DNA from: Phocaeicola barnesiae DSM 18169 = JCM 13652
GTDB taxonomy: Bacteria > Bacteroidota > Bacteroidia > Bacteroidales > Bacteroidaceae
Assembly: GCF_000374585.1 (NCBI RefSeq)
Contig: NZ_KB894644.1
Location: 186,001 to 250,000 of the forward strand
DNA: 64,000 nt
Direction: 5' to 3'
The notes under the pieces were generated by a model. That model made no database searches. It saw only the letters and a program-made list of their open reading frames with translations, and was not told where the DNA came from. The translations under genes were made by a program, and so were the position numbers. Each line of letters starts with the position of its first letter. Positions within the stretch are counted from its first letter, which is position 1. Positions 28,190 to 36,002 of the stretch are shown one piece after another.

Positions 28190-28768
28190 AGGGTAGAGCG
28201 GGTATTTCGCCCACAGGCGGTAAGGGTCTCCCAGTTCGCTCATACAGTATTCCCACATCTGGTTCGGCGGGGTTTCCAGCAGTTGTTTGCCGTCCGGAGA
28301 GCTGACTATCCAGGAGTCTTCGGCTATTTCATCAGTCAGTTGTCCTTTTCTCCATCCGGCATATCCGGCAAAGAACCGCATCTTCTCTGCTATCGGGTTT
28401 CCTTCCAGTATGTAAGCCTGTAGCGCTTCGAAGTTGCCGTTCAGGTAAAGGCCGTTCTTCAGGTCGAAGGCTCCTTCCAGGTCGGCCAGGGTATGGATGA
28501 AGAAGATGGTGTTCCGTTCCACCGGTCCTCCTTTGTATATCGGGATAACCGGCCCTTCGGCCAGTTCCGGAATCAGTTGGTTCAGGTAGAGTCGGTACCG
28601 GAAGTTCTTGTTGATGATAAGTCCCATGCTCTCTTCCTCAGAATGCGTAACCGTAAGGATGACTGTCCGTGCGAAGTGGTAGTCATGCAGGAGGGGAGAG
28701 GCCAACAGCAGGCTTCCCGTGGTGGGTGTACGCCTGTTCGATTTCACTTGAAAGATTTGCATGTTCAT
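28178..28768 (-). CDS. yqgE: YqgE/AlgH-family protein
   Basis: A 196-residue protein of the YqgE/AlgH family. Typical parts are GSLLLASPLLHDYHFARTVILTVTHSEE at the N-terminus, MGLIINKNF, PVYKGGPVE-like IPIYKGGPVERNTIFFIHTL and RFFAGYAGWRKGQLTDEI. The molecular function is not established. The frame extends seven codons upstream to 28789, but the family N-terminus fits ATG 28768 (or 28762). The 3' end overlaps the GNAT gene by 12 nt. Confidence 0.87.
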   Translation of the reverse strand: MNMQIFQVKSNRRTPTTGSLLLASPLLHDYHFARTVILTVTHSEEESMGLIINKNFRYRLYLNQLIPELAEGPVIPIYKGGPVERNTIFFIHTLADLEGAFDLKNGLYLNGNFEALQAYILEGNPIAEKMRFFAGYAGWRKGQLTDEIAEDSWIVSSPDGKQLLETPPNQMWEYCMSELGDPYRLWAKYPLYPSFN

Positions 28769-28912
28769 ACTCGTAGCTGCTAATATCATCCTAAGATAAT
28801 GAAATAATCGGTATCTGTGGGTATGATGTCGCTAAAATGTTTTTCCATTACCTCAGAATTACCGGTTTCGGACCTGAAATGCACAAAAAAGTGATTTTTT
28901 TTGAGAAAACGC

Positions 28913-28942
28913 TTGCAGGTTTCAGAAAAATGCCTACCTTTG
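28913..28942 (+). promoter_or_regulatory. Promoter of tRNA-Asp
   Basis: TTG at 28913-28915 and TACCTTTG at 28935-28942 are separated by 19 nt, a good match to the Bacteroidota -33/-7 promoter. It lies about 40 nt before the tRNA 5' end. Confidence 0.7.
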
Positions 28943-28982
28943 CAATCGCAATCGAGAGAGAAAGCAACTATGCAAATATTCT

Positions 28983-29056
28983 GGTGCGTTAGTTCAGTTG
29001 GTTAGAATACATGCCTGTCACGCATGGGGTCACGGGTTCGAGTCCCGTACGCACCG
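28983..29056 (+). tRNA. tRNA-Asp (GTC)
   Basis: A complete 74-nt cloverleaf. The acceptor stem GGTGCGT pairs perfectly with ACGCACC and the discriminator base is G. The anticodon stem CATGC/GCATG encloses loop CTGTCAC, giving anticodon GTC. The T-loop GGTTCGAGTCC-type segment is intact. CCA is not encoded. The last 16 nt belong to the attachment repeat of the adjoining mobile element, which restores the gene. Confidence 0.97.
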
Positions 29057-29057
29057 C
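29041..29057 (+). repeat. attL: 17-bp direct repeat in the tRNA-Asp 3' end
   Basis: AGTCCCGTACGCACCGC is identical to 38781-38797 and the flanking bases on both sides differ. It covers the tRNA T-arm 3' strand, acceptor strand and discriminator, a classical tyrosine-recombinase target. Confidence 0.92.
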
Positions 29058-29090
29058 AGTAAACATTGGAAATCAATGTTTACAAATTAG

Positions 29091-29110
29091 ACACCCAACT
29101 TTACACCCAA
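29091..29110. repeat. Left-end paired ACACCCAA repeats (candidate arm-type integrase sites)
   Basis: ACACCCAA occurs at 29091-29098 and 29103-29110, 12 bp start to start, 34 bp inside attL. The same pair, same spacing and same orientation, occurs at 38647-38666. This segment is also the 5' arm of the terminator below. Confidence 0.65.
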
Positions 29111-29128
29111 GAATGTAAAGTCGGGTGT
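29091..29128 (+). terminator. Element-borne terminator downstream of tRNA-Asp
   Basis: Arms ACACCCAACTTTACA (29091-29105) and TGTAAAGTCGGGTGT (29114-29128) pair with one mismatch, followed by TTTTTG. It probably ends tRNA transcription now that the native terminator lies beyond the element. Confidence 0.75.
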
Positions 29129-29149
29129 TTTTGTTATTCTCCTACTTTT

Positions 29150-29779
29150 TTATAGTACATCAAGCAAATCGGACGGGGTATGGAATACATAATCTGCATC
29201 GATATCATTTTGTGTTGTTGAATTTCCCCATAATGCAATACCAAAAGCTACATTTGCGCCATTCGCGCATAAACTATCGTAAGCGGTATCGCCGACATAA
29301 AGTGCTTCCTTTGCACTAATCCCAGATAAGGACAGGTAAGTTATCAAAGGTGCAGGATTGGGTTTTGGGAAAGGGGCATCTTCCACACATATTACTCTGT
29401 CAAAATAATGCGTTGCGTCAAAGACTGATGCAAAATCTTCATTATACTCATTTCGATTCTTGGAAGTGACAATGCCCAATGAATATCCACCGACTTTTAA
29501 CGAAGCCAATAAAGCAGGAATACCTTTGAAAAGTCTTATACTTGATTTATACCTCAACAAATACTCATTCCATTTACGATTTGCAGTCCTTGCATCGGAT
29601 ATGCCCAATCTGTGTAGTGTAACTTCGCCCGGTATGCCCAAAGCAAATTTCAATTCTTCCACAGGTATATCTTTCTGCAGTATCTCTGCAACAGTATCTT
29701 TCAGACTTTGCAGAATGGCAGATTCGGTATCAAGCAGAGTACCATCAATATCAAATATGATATGTCTGTATTTATTCAT
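29150..29779 (-). CDS. HAD-superfamily phosphatase (element cargo)
   Basis: A 209-residue HAD subfamily IA hydrolase. Motif I is FDIDGTLLDTE (nucleophile Asp and acid/base Asp), motif II GIVTSKNR, motif III in CVEDAPFPKPNPAP (Lys) and motif IV YVGDTAYD. It is like phosphoglycolate- or pyrophosphate-phosphatases; substrate unknown. The frame extends to 29794, but ATG 29779 directly precedes the conserved NKYRHIIFDIDG start. It overlaps the acetyltransferase gene by 8 nt, so the pair is coupled. Composition by eye is AT-rich relative to chromosomal neighbours. Confidence 0.88.
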   Translation of the reverse strand: MNKYRHIIFDIDGTLLDTESAILQSLKDTVAEILQKDIPVEELKFALGIPGEVTLHRLGISDARTANRKWNEYLLRYKSSIRLFKGIPALLASLKVGGYSLGIVTSKNRNEYNEDFASVFDATHYFDRVICVEDAPFPKPNPAPLITYLSLSGISAKEALYVGDTAYDSLCANGANVAFGIALWGNSTTQNDIDADYVFHTPSDLLDVL

Positions 29780-30374
29780 GGCTTCCATTATCAATCTGCT
29801 TTATTACCCTGCAAGGATTTCCTACCGCCACACAGCTTTCAGGAATCGAACGGGTCACCACGCTGCCCGCACCGATTACACTGTTCCGTCCGATAGTAAC
29901 TCCCGGCAAAATAATCACACCACCTCCAATCCATACGCCATCTTCAATTTTTACAGGCAAAGCATAAGTACGGCAAATCTCTTGTCCTTCAGACCAGTCC
30001 TGCACCATGCGTTCATTTACTCTTATGGAATGGGTGGCCGTATATATCTGTACATTGGAAGCAATAAGCACATTGCTGCCAATATCAATGCGGTTGTTGT
30101 CTACGAAAGTGCAGTTCATATTAATAATCACTTTGTCGCCTATGAAAATATGCTTTCCATATTCACAATGGAAATCAATATCCACATGCACTCCTTTACC
30201 CATACTACCGAGCATGTCATGTAACAAGGCTTGCCTGCGTTCCATGTCAGCATAGTCCGTGGCATTGAACTGCGCCAATAGCCGCCTTGTGCGTAAAATC
30301 ATTTCTACTATTTTCGGGTCTTTGCCTCCGATGAAAGGCTCACCCGCCATACATTTCTCATATTCCGTTTTCAT
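29772..30374 (-). CDS. Maltose/galactoside-type O-acetyltransferase, hexapeptide-repeat (element cargo)
   Basis: A 200-residue left-handed beta-helix acetyltransferase of the LacA/Maa/NodL group. It has the N-terminal Mac domain (EKCMAGEPFIGGKDPKIVEM), FVDNNRIDIGSNVLIASNVQIY, the catalytic His in YTATHSI, and hexapeptide turns VKIEDGVWIGGGVIILPGVTIGRNSVIGAG. It is sugar-type rather than chloramphenicol-type. It lies between the Nudix gene (17 nt) and the HAD gene (8-nt overlap). Confidence 0.92.
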   Translation of the reverse strand: MKTEYEKCMAGEPFIGGKDPKIVEMILRTRRLLAQFNATDYADMERRQALLHDMLGSMGKGVHVDIDFHCEYGKHIFIGDKVIINMNCTFVDNNRIDIGSNVLIASNVQIYTATHSIRVNERMVQDWSEGQEICRTYALPVKIEDGVWIGGGVIILPGVTIGRNSVIGAGSVVTRSIPESCVAVGNPCRVIKQIDNGSHE

Positions 30375-30391
30375 TCTATCAGACCTTTCAC

Positions 30392-31021
30392 TTAATCAAA
30401 TTTTACTTGCCAATCTTCATCCCGGTATGCCGAGAAGCACATTTCTATTTGTTCCTTGTTATTCTTTTCTTCAGCTAGTACGGGAAGTTCATCCAGCCCG
30501 AAATAACGGCTCTCCACCGTTTCTATATTAGGTTGAAAATTTCCTCCTAAAACGTTGCAGAGTACAAAAACCTTGCATACATTATATGCATACGGAGGTT
30601 GGTTGTGTCTGTTTCTGTCTTGCAGGGCGATAATACGCACTGCTTCCACGTCCAATCCGGCTTCCTCCCGTACTTCCTTGACCGTATTTGATTTTATAGT
30701 TTGCATGACATCCACCCATCCGCCAGGCATAGACCATGTGCCATTCTTTTCCTTTACTAACAGGATTTTATTGTCAGCAAAGATGGCTGCACGTGTGTCC
30801 AATTTTGGAGTTTGGAAGCCTGTTTCGTTACAGAACAAGCCCTGCACCTGTTCCAAAGGTAGACCGCTTTGTAAGCTCATCATTTCTGCGGCTATTGCTC
30901 TGATACGTTCAAACCGTTCCTTGTCAAAATCGTCTTTTGTATAAGCTAATCCGACTTGAGCCAAGAACTGAAGTTCTTTAGCCCATTTCAACCATTTCAG
31001 ATTACATTTATTATTATCCAT
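30392..31021 (-). CDS. Nudix hydrolase with N-terminal NUDIX_N domain (element cargo)
   Basis: A 209-residue Nudix enzyme. The N-terminal 65 residues (LKWLKWAKELQFLAQVGLAYTKDDFDKERFERI) match the NUDIX_N helical domain of ADP-ribose/nucleotide-sugar hydrolases. The Nudix box starts at GGWVDVMQTIKSNTVKEVREEAGL with the REExG core intact. The open frame runs 20 codons farther upstream, but ATG 31021 starts the conserved helical domain. It is the first cargo gene, 110 nt after the relaxase. Confidence 0.88.
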   Translation of the reverse strand: MDNNKCNLKWLKWAKELQFLAQVGLAYTKDDFDKERFERIRAIAAEMMSLQSGLPLEQVQGLFCNETGFQTPKLDTRAAIFADNKILLVKEKNGTWSMPGGWVDVMQTIKSNTVKEVREEAGLDVEAVRIIALQDRNRHNQPPYAYNVCKVFVLCNVLGGNFQPNIETVESRYFGLDELPVLAEEKNNKEQIEMCFSAYRDEDWQVKFD

Positions 31022-31131
31022 TATGACAATGTGTTTAATCTCTTGCAAAAATATATTTTTCGCCATATTCAACCTAAACAATCGAATGAAAATTCAAATC
31101 TTAAGGTAAAACCTACTTGGAAACACTTTCT

Positions 31132-32535
31132 TTATAATCTAAACCTTCCTCTTTTTTTCGATTCATCAGGCGTTTTCTGGAAACCATGCCCTAACTTGCC
31201 AAACTGTTCTTTGAACCATTCGCCAATCGGTTGTCTGTTTATGGTCAGTACCAGTTTAGTGTCATCGGTCGGATTTTTCTCTACCTTGAAAATATCGTTT
31301 CTGATGTCAAACTTCCGCCTGTGTTCTTCGGAATAAATCCTGCCATTACACCTGATAGCCTCTTTCTTTGTCAGAAGGCTCTCTATCATTTCTTTGGTGA
31401 AGCCGATGGCAGCGCACAGCTTTTCCATTCGCAGCATTTCTTTGAGCATCGGGAACCATTTGAACGCCTTTTCAAGAATAGCATTCAGCCGTGATATTTC
31501 CTTGTCTTTGGCTTCAAGCTCCTGATTGTGTATTCCTTGCAGATTGCGTATCTGCTTGCCGTGCTGTTCCTGCATGTGTTGCATTTGGGCTTTCAAATCA
31601 TCAATTCCCTTATCCCGTTTGGCAATTTCCTGACGCAATTCTTCATTGGATAGTTCCAGCTTCTTCATTTTCCCGCTGCCGAAAAGATAACCCACTCCGC
31701 TTACTATGACCGTAGCAGCATCGGTGGCTGCGCCTTTGAGCTTGTCCGTGCGTATCTCCGATTTCACCTGACGGAGTTCCTGTTCGGCAAGATTTATCTG
31801 TTCTTCTTTGCGCCGTTTTGCAGTATCCATGCGTTGCAGTTCGGCTTTCTGCTTCTCAATGATAAAATCGTTCCTCTCCAGATGTTTTTTGCCTGTTACG
31901 GCCTTTGACTGTCCACGCTCCATCAGCAGGATGTCGGATGCCAAACTCTGCATTTCGGTCATATCCTCGTCATTGAGTTTGCGGCTCTTGCCTGTATCGT
32001 GGTTCATCCAGTCAAATACGATATGGGCATGGTAATTCGGTTTGAACCACCTTTCGCCTACTTGGAAACTCTCCCTGTCATCCACTTCGGGCTGTCCGTT
32101 CAGCCAATGCCCCTCGTCCTTGTGCAGGAAGATTTGAAGCGGTGTGATGCCCCATCGCCTTTGGCACTCCTCGCCAAACCTACGCACATCTGCCAGCGTG
32201 GTGTCCGGTCTGATTAGCAAGACTCCCTCACGGATGGGCGAGCATCCCGCCACCTTGATAATTTTTCCGTTCTTCCCTTTGCGCTCACGCTCCTTTTCCT
32301 GCATGGCGCGTCCTGTCTTTTCCTTGACCATGCGTTTGATATTCTCATAGTGCGCCTGCAATTCGGAACTGCCGAAATCCGGATTTATCCATTGTTCATT
32401 ATCAGCCGTAAGTTCGGGCACGATGTAGATTTTAGACTTGCCGATATTGCGCATATACTCGGCAGTCCTCCGGTTATGAGCCTCGCTTGATGCCACGTTG
32501 CAAGGCTTGATATGTATGCTTGATTTTGTTGCCAT
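31132..32535 (-). CDS. mob: MobV (Mob/Pre)-family relaxase
   Basis: A 467-residue mobilization protein. The N-terminal relaxase half has the Pre/Mob N-terminus (SIHIKPCNVASSEAHNRR), the catalytic-type acidic/His region around FLHKDEGHWLNGQPE, and the metal motif NYHAHIVFDWMNHDTGK. The C-terminal half is a long coiled coil (about 225-350, ELQRMDTAKRRKEEQINLAEQ). By family it nicks the transfer origin, likely in the hairpin-rich segment directly upstream (32536-32761). No coupling protein is encoded, so transfer needs a helper. Confidence 0.9.
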   Translation of the reverse strand: MATKSSIHIKPCNVASSEAHNRRTAEYMRNIGKSKIYIVPELTADNEQWINPDFGSSELQAHYENIKRMVKEKTGRAMQEKERERKGKNGKIIKVAGCSPIREGVLLIRPDTTLADVRRFGEECQRRWGITPLQIFLHKDEGHWLNGQPEVDDRESFQVGERWFKPNYHAHIVFDWMNHDTGKSRKLNDEDMTEMQSLASDILLMERGQSKAVTGKKHLERNDFIIEKQKAELQRMDTAKRRKEEQINLAEQELRQVKSEIRTDKLKGAATDAATVIVSGVGYLFGSGKMKKLELSNEELRQEIAKRDKGIDDLKAQMQHMQEQHGKQIRNLQGIHNQELEAKDKEISRLNAILEKAFKWFPMLKEMLRMEKLCAAIGFTKEMIESLLTKKEAIRCNGRIYSEEHRRKFDIRNDIFKVEKNPTDDTKLVLTINRQPIGEWFKEQFGKLGHGFQKTPDESKKRGRFRL

Positions 32536-32761
32536 CTTTTCAAATTTTGATTCGGTTTTTGACTAATTTTGTTTGCTGCTTTCCGCTCATAACCGCAAGG
32601 GGTTCTTAGGGGTGCAACCCATGAGCGGAGTTTCCAAAGAGAGGGTCACTCTTTGGTCGGGTTGCATAGGGCTGAAAGCCCTTGCCGGGTTCTTAGGGCA
32701 GCGTCCTAAGCCCCTCGGGAGAGCCCACAACTACGCAAGCGAAGCGTGTAGTTATAGTGGG
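32536..32761. other. Hairpin-rich segment upstream of the relaxase: candidate transfer origin (oriT)
   Basis: Several inverted repeats lie in 226 nt. CCGCTCAT/ATGAGCGG at 32583-32590 and 32621-32628 encloses a GGGTT/AACCC repeat. CCAAAGAG/CTCTTTGG follows at about 32633-32655, then GGGCT/AGCCC, CTTAGG/CCTAAG, and a stem AACTAC/GTAGTT near 32730-32755. No coding frame is convincing. Position next to mob fits an oriT; nic site not identified. Confidence 0.5.
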
Positions 32762-33721
32762 CTATAACCGGAAGCCTTTCGGTTTCTTGGATAGTGTGTC
32801 ATTTCTCTTTCTGACGGATTGCATTTGCTCTTTTCCATCAGCCATGCGCTTCTGCAAATACTCGTTCAGGTCTTTGCATCCGCAGTAGATTTGGGAAGCG
32901 TCCCGTATATGCCGGGTGTTGTCGTATTCCTTTCGGATTTGCTGCAGGGCTTCCATTCCTGCACGGTCATTGTCAAAAAAGCAATGGATGCGCTCATATC
33001 TTCCCAACGGATAGAGTGCTTTGGAAACATTGGCAACAGAGTTCAGAACCATGTAGTCCTGCCTGTCGAAATCAGGGTATTGCGGACAGCTTTCGAGCCG
33101 TAGGGTCAGAAATGAGAGGTAGTCCATAAATCCCTCGAAAACGAAACACGTGCCCTTTGGCTCTCCCGACTGTCTGATGTGGGATATTTCCTTCGGTGCG
33201 ATACAGCCCTTGAAATATCGGTTGCGGATTTCATAGCCGCCCGACATGTTGGGAAACGCAATGGCGAAGTACCGTTTGCCGTTGTGCGTAAACCGCGCTT
33301 CCTTACATTCTTTTTTCGCCAGTACCGGATTTATTCCCCTTTCCTGCAAGTAAGCGAGCAAGGCAGGAGAAGAAAGCGGCACGATTTCCAACTGTTGGAA
33401 ACTCGGCTCTGTAAATGACTGCTTGCGAAAAGAGAAAGAAACGGGGCGCACGCGCGGTGCCTGTTCCTCTATGCGTTTCAAAAGGTACGGCACGCTGTCC
33501 GTTGCATAGAGGTGCGAAGCCAGCGCGATGATGTTGCCGCCCTTGCCGAGCGCAAAATCATACCATTGGTTCCGCTCGGTGTTCACCTTGAACGAGGCTT
33601 CGGTTTCTTCCCTGAACGGCGATTTGTACCAAAGATTGATGCCCTGCCGCTTCACCGGGCTATATCCCAAGCTGTGCAGGTATTCTTCCAGTCTGATTTG
33701 TTTTGCTGTCTGTATGTCCAT
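32762..33721 (-). CDS. Toprim-domain DNA primase (element replication)
   Basis: A 319-residue primase-type protein. The N-terminal part (YLHSLGYSPVKRQGINLWYKSPFREETEASFKVN) resembles the CHC2-type domain of DnaG-like primases but lacks the zinc cysteines. The Toprim core has FVFEGFMDYLSFL (catalytic Glu) and HCFFDNDRAGMEA (DxD). It lies downstream of the ATPase gene across the inverted-repeat cluster and would prime replication of the excised circle. Confidence 0.85.
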   Translation of the reverse strand: MDIQTAKQIRLEEYLHSLGYSPVKRQGINLWYKSPFREETEASFKVNTERNQWYDFALGKGGNIIALASHLYATDSVPYLLKRIEEQAPRVRPVSFSFRKQSFTEPSFQQLEIVPLSSPALLAYLQERGINPVLAKKECKEARFTHNGKRYFAIAFPNMSGGYEIRNRYFKGCIAPKEISHIRQSGEPKGTCFVFEGFMDYLSFLTLRLESCPQYPDFDRQDYMVLNSVANVSKALYPLGRYERIHCFFDNDRAGMEALQQIRKEYDNTRHIRDASQIYCGCKDLNEYLQKRMADGKEQMQSVRKRNDTLSKKPKGFRL

Positions 33722-33926
33722 AAATGATTGTCTTTATCGGTTATTGCTTGTTTTTCTTTTCGCCAGTACCTGTTTATAGGTTACTGGCTGTATAACCACT
33801 TCACTTTATTGTCGTATATATAGGATACGGCTTAAAGTGAAGCGGTTTGATGTGTCCCTGCAACCACTTCGCTTTATCCTAATATATAGACCCGGAGAAT
33901 AAAGTGAAGTGATTGCAGGAAGCGTG
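33722..33926. other. Tandem inverted-repeat cluster between ATPase and primase genes (candidate origin or control region)
   Basis: Three hairpins lie in tandem. (1) CCAGTACCT/AGGTTACTGG at about 33762-33788. (2) AACCACTTCACTTTA (33794-33808) with TAAAGTGAAGCGGTT (33833-33847). (3) a 19-bp pair, 33859-33877 with 33899-33917, of which all but two positions are Watson-Crick. Hairpins 2 and 3 share the unit CCACTTCrCTTTA, giving four copies (two direct, two inverted) as in iteron-type origins. No coding frame seen. Confidence 0.6.
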
Positions 33927-35018
33927 TCAATAATGGAAATCCGGTTCGTACCTGTACTTCCTGCCGTTTTCCTGTACTATCATCCGCTTGTTCTTCAACA
34001 CTGTGATGAGTTTGACCAGCTTGTTGTCGCTTAACGGAACACCCACCAAGGCATACGACTCTTTCAATGCTTTGCCCAGTTCCTTATATCCGTATTCGTC
34101 CTGCAACGAAAATGCTGCTTCCAGTGCTATCCGGTGTTGTTGCTCGGAAATATCCTTGCAGGCATCGAACCTTTCGCCTTGGGGTCTGCCGGGTGCTTTG
34201 AGTTCTGTCTGGTAATCCTCTATCAGTTCAGGCAGTGCCCTGTCATTGATGCGGAAGGCAAACGGCTCGAAATCCATCGCTCGGATGTGCATGGCGGAAA
34301 CCTTGCTTATGTCCCCGTTGCTTTTGTCCTTTTCAACGAGCAGCACGGTTTCAGCCTTGTTGTTCAGTTCCGTGCCGATATGTCCCCTTGCGTTCTCATC
34401 CCCCTTGTTCTGGTGGAGTATCGTGTGGATATGTATCTGCCTGTCGTCCGTCCACTGCATCAGTTTCGATATGATGCGTGTCGATTCGCTGGGGCTGTTG
34501 ATGTCATACACCATGTCACGGATACCGTCTATCACCATCAGACCAAGGTTCGGCGTATGGTAGATTGCCTGTTCGACAATCCTTATGCGCTGCTCCGGCG
34601 TGTATTTCCGCAGGGCAAGGAACTCAAGGTTCTCGTTGTCCCTGTCATCGGGCAGCCCTGCCATGCGCATGATGCGTTCCATCACATTCAGGCAGTGGTG
34701 AGGGCTTTGTTCCGTATCGACATACAGTACTTTCCGCTTGGCTTCGGGAAGTTCAGCCGCATACCGGAGTACCGTGCCGTTCTTCAATGCAGCAGCCACG
34801 ATAGCCGACACATTGAATGTCTTCTTGCTTTTGGCCTTTCCGATGGATGCGCTGAAATTTCCCAGCGTGCCGATAACGGAATCTTTCACGCTGAGGATTT
34901 CGGGCGCTTTCTCGTATTTTCCCGACAGGCTCAACCGTGAGGCTTGCCAGAGGATTACCGCCTGTTCGTCCGATATTTCCCGGATGTCTTTCATATAGTC
35001 CATAGCAATGCCTCCCAT
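33927..35018 (-). CDS. RecA-fold AAA ATPase, RepA-helicase-like (element replication)
   Basis: A 363-residue P-loop ATPase. Walker A is non-canonical (GKAKSKKTF, about residue 60-68). Walker B is LGLMVIDGIRDM. The neighbouring arginine/His region (HTILHQNKGDENARGHIGTEL) matches RepA/DnaB-like helicases of Bacteroides mobile elements. The C-terminal 100 residues look like a winged helix (VPLSDNKLVKLITVLKNKRMIVQENGRKYRY). The start overlaps the stop of the DUF3853 gene (TAATG at 35016-35020). Probably the replicative helicase of the excised element; inference. Confidence 0.8.
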   Translation of the reverse strand: MGGIAMDYMKDIREISDEQAVILWQASRLSLSGKYEKAPEILSVKDSVIGTLGNFSASIGKAKSKKTFNVSAIVAAALKNGTVLRYAAELPEAKRKVLYVDTEQSPHHCLNVMERIMRMAGLPDDRDNENLEFLALRKYTPEQRIRIVEQAIYHTPNLGLMVIDGIRDMVYDINSPSESTRIISKLMQWTDDRQIHIHTILHQNKGDENARGHIGTELNNKAETVLLVEKDKSNGDISKVSAMHIRAMDFEPFAFRINDRALPELIEDYQTELKAPGRPQGERFDACKDISEQQHRIALEAAFSLQDEYGYKELGKALKESYALVGVPLSDNKLVKLITVLKNKRMIVQENGRKYRYEPDFHY

Positions 35019-35326
35019 TACTTGCGTCCACCAGTTTTCTTTCCTGCCAGTTCAAGGGCAAGTTCCGCATCCACGATAATCTTGCGTCCTATCTGGGTGA
35101 TAGCCTTGTCTATCCTTCCGCTTTTCTTTATGCGGTTGGCGGTAGGCAGGCTGCACCCGAACAGTTTGGCTATGCCGAGTATTCCGTACACATATTTCCT
35201 GCTTGTGTCCGTTACGGGCTGCGGCTGCGCTTCCGGCTGACCGGATGCGTGCCTGCTTAACATGATGAACTCTTCGCCTGTCATCTGCCAGACGGGTTTG
35301 GATAATAACTCTTGTAGATTTTGCAT
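35018..35326 (-). CDS. DUF3853-family helix-turn-helix protein (excisionase-like)
   Basis: A 102-residue protein recognised as DUF3853. The helix-turn-helix core is YVYGILGIAKLFGCSLPTANRIKKSGRIDKAITQIGRKIIVDAELALEL, i.e. a MerR/excisionase-type fold. Such genes accompany integrases and replication genes in Bacteroides elements, as excision or replication regulators. It is coupled to the ATPase gene by a one-base overlap. Function is inferred. Confidence 0.78.
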   Translation of the reverse strand: MQNLQELLSKPVWQMTGEEFIMLSRHASGQPEAQPQPVTDTSRKYVYGILGIAKLFGCSLPTANRIKKSGRIDKAITQIGRKIIVDAELALELAGKKTGGRK

Positions 35327-35480
35327 GGTTCTACTTTTTTTGATTCAACAATCAGCCCTGCGCACTGGCTGTTATTTCTGTTCTCGAACGCTGCAAAATT
35401 AGGTAGGGTTATGGGTGGTAAGGATGGGGACGGTATAATCCGAATATCGCTGTATCTTATTGAATATCAGAAAATAAAAA

Positions 35481-35508
35481 TACCACTCAAAAATAAATTT
35501 GAGTGGTA
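35481..35508 (-). terminator. Terminator downstream of the 153-residue unknown gene
   Basis: Perfect 11-bp inverted repeat TACCACTCAAA/TTTGAGTGGTA with 6-nt loop. On the minus strand it is followed by TTTTTATTTT. It separates the integrase/nuclease unit from the DUF3853-ATPase unit. Confidence 0.85.
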
Positions 35509-35540
35509 AAAGTGGAACTTTCGTAAAATATCAGGATATG

Positions 35541-36002
35541 TCACCGATTATCTGAATATATGTTCCATTTCTTTAGCGAATTTCTGGTTGCTGTCACTCG
35601 GAAAATCGGAAACAGGCTCCTTGTTACATCCAGTTGGGCTTCAATTTCAAAGGAATATCTTTCCATGTGTCGATAGCAAGCACGCTCTACGGCACTATCA
35701 CTCAACGGGCACACCTCATAAGCCTGTATGCTCTTTTCTATTTCGGTTTTCAGGCTGTTGAGTATCAAGGTGTATTGTTCTTTTTGCCTGTCAAGCACCA
35801 GTTTAAGGATAGCAGCCTCAAAAGACTTCATGTCATTGTATTCCTGACAGAAATCGGAAATGAATTTTTGCCTGTCAAAAGAGAAAACGCGATTGTCTAT
35901 ATAGTCCCTGTATATTCTGTTGAGTTCCCCGTATTGGGGAATCATCGTCTGTATCTTGTCTGCCATAGGTGTCCTACTTTTGTCTGTTCTTTTCATTGTC
36001 AA
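35541..36002 (-). CDS. Unknown protein downstream of DUF1016 nuclease (element)
   Basis: A 153-residue, mostly helical protein; no domain recognised. It is rich in Tyr, Arg and Glu (YGELNRIYRDYIDNRVFSFD, LDRQKEQYTLILNSLKTEIE). The start is uncertain: ATG at 36002 overlaps the nuclease gene by 29 nt, and ATG 35996 or 35966 are alternatives; the last begins MADKIQTMIPQYG, without overlap. Coupled to the nuclease gene and followed by its own terminator, so the two may form a functional pair (inference). Confidence 0.6.
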   Translation of the reverse strand: MTMKRTDKSRTPMADKIQTMIPQYGELNRIYRDYIDNRVFSFDRQKFISDFCQEYNDMKSFEAAILKLVLDRQKEQYTLILNSLKTEIEKSIQAYEVCPLSDSAVERACYRHMERYSFEIEAQLDVTRSLFPIFRVTATRNSLKKWNIYSDNR

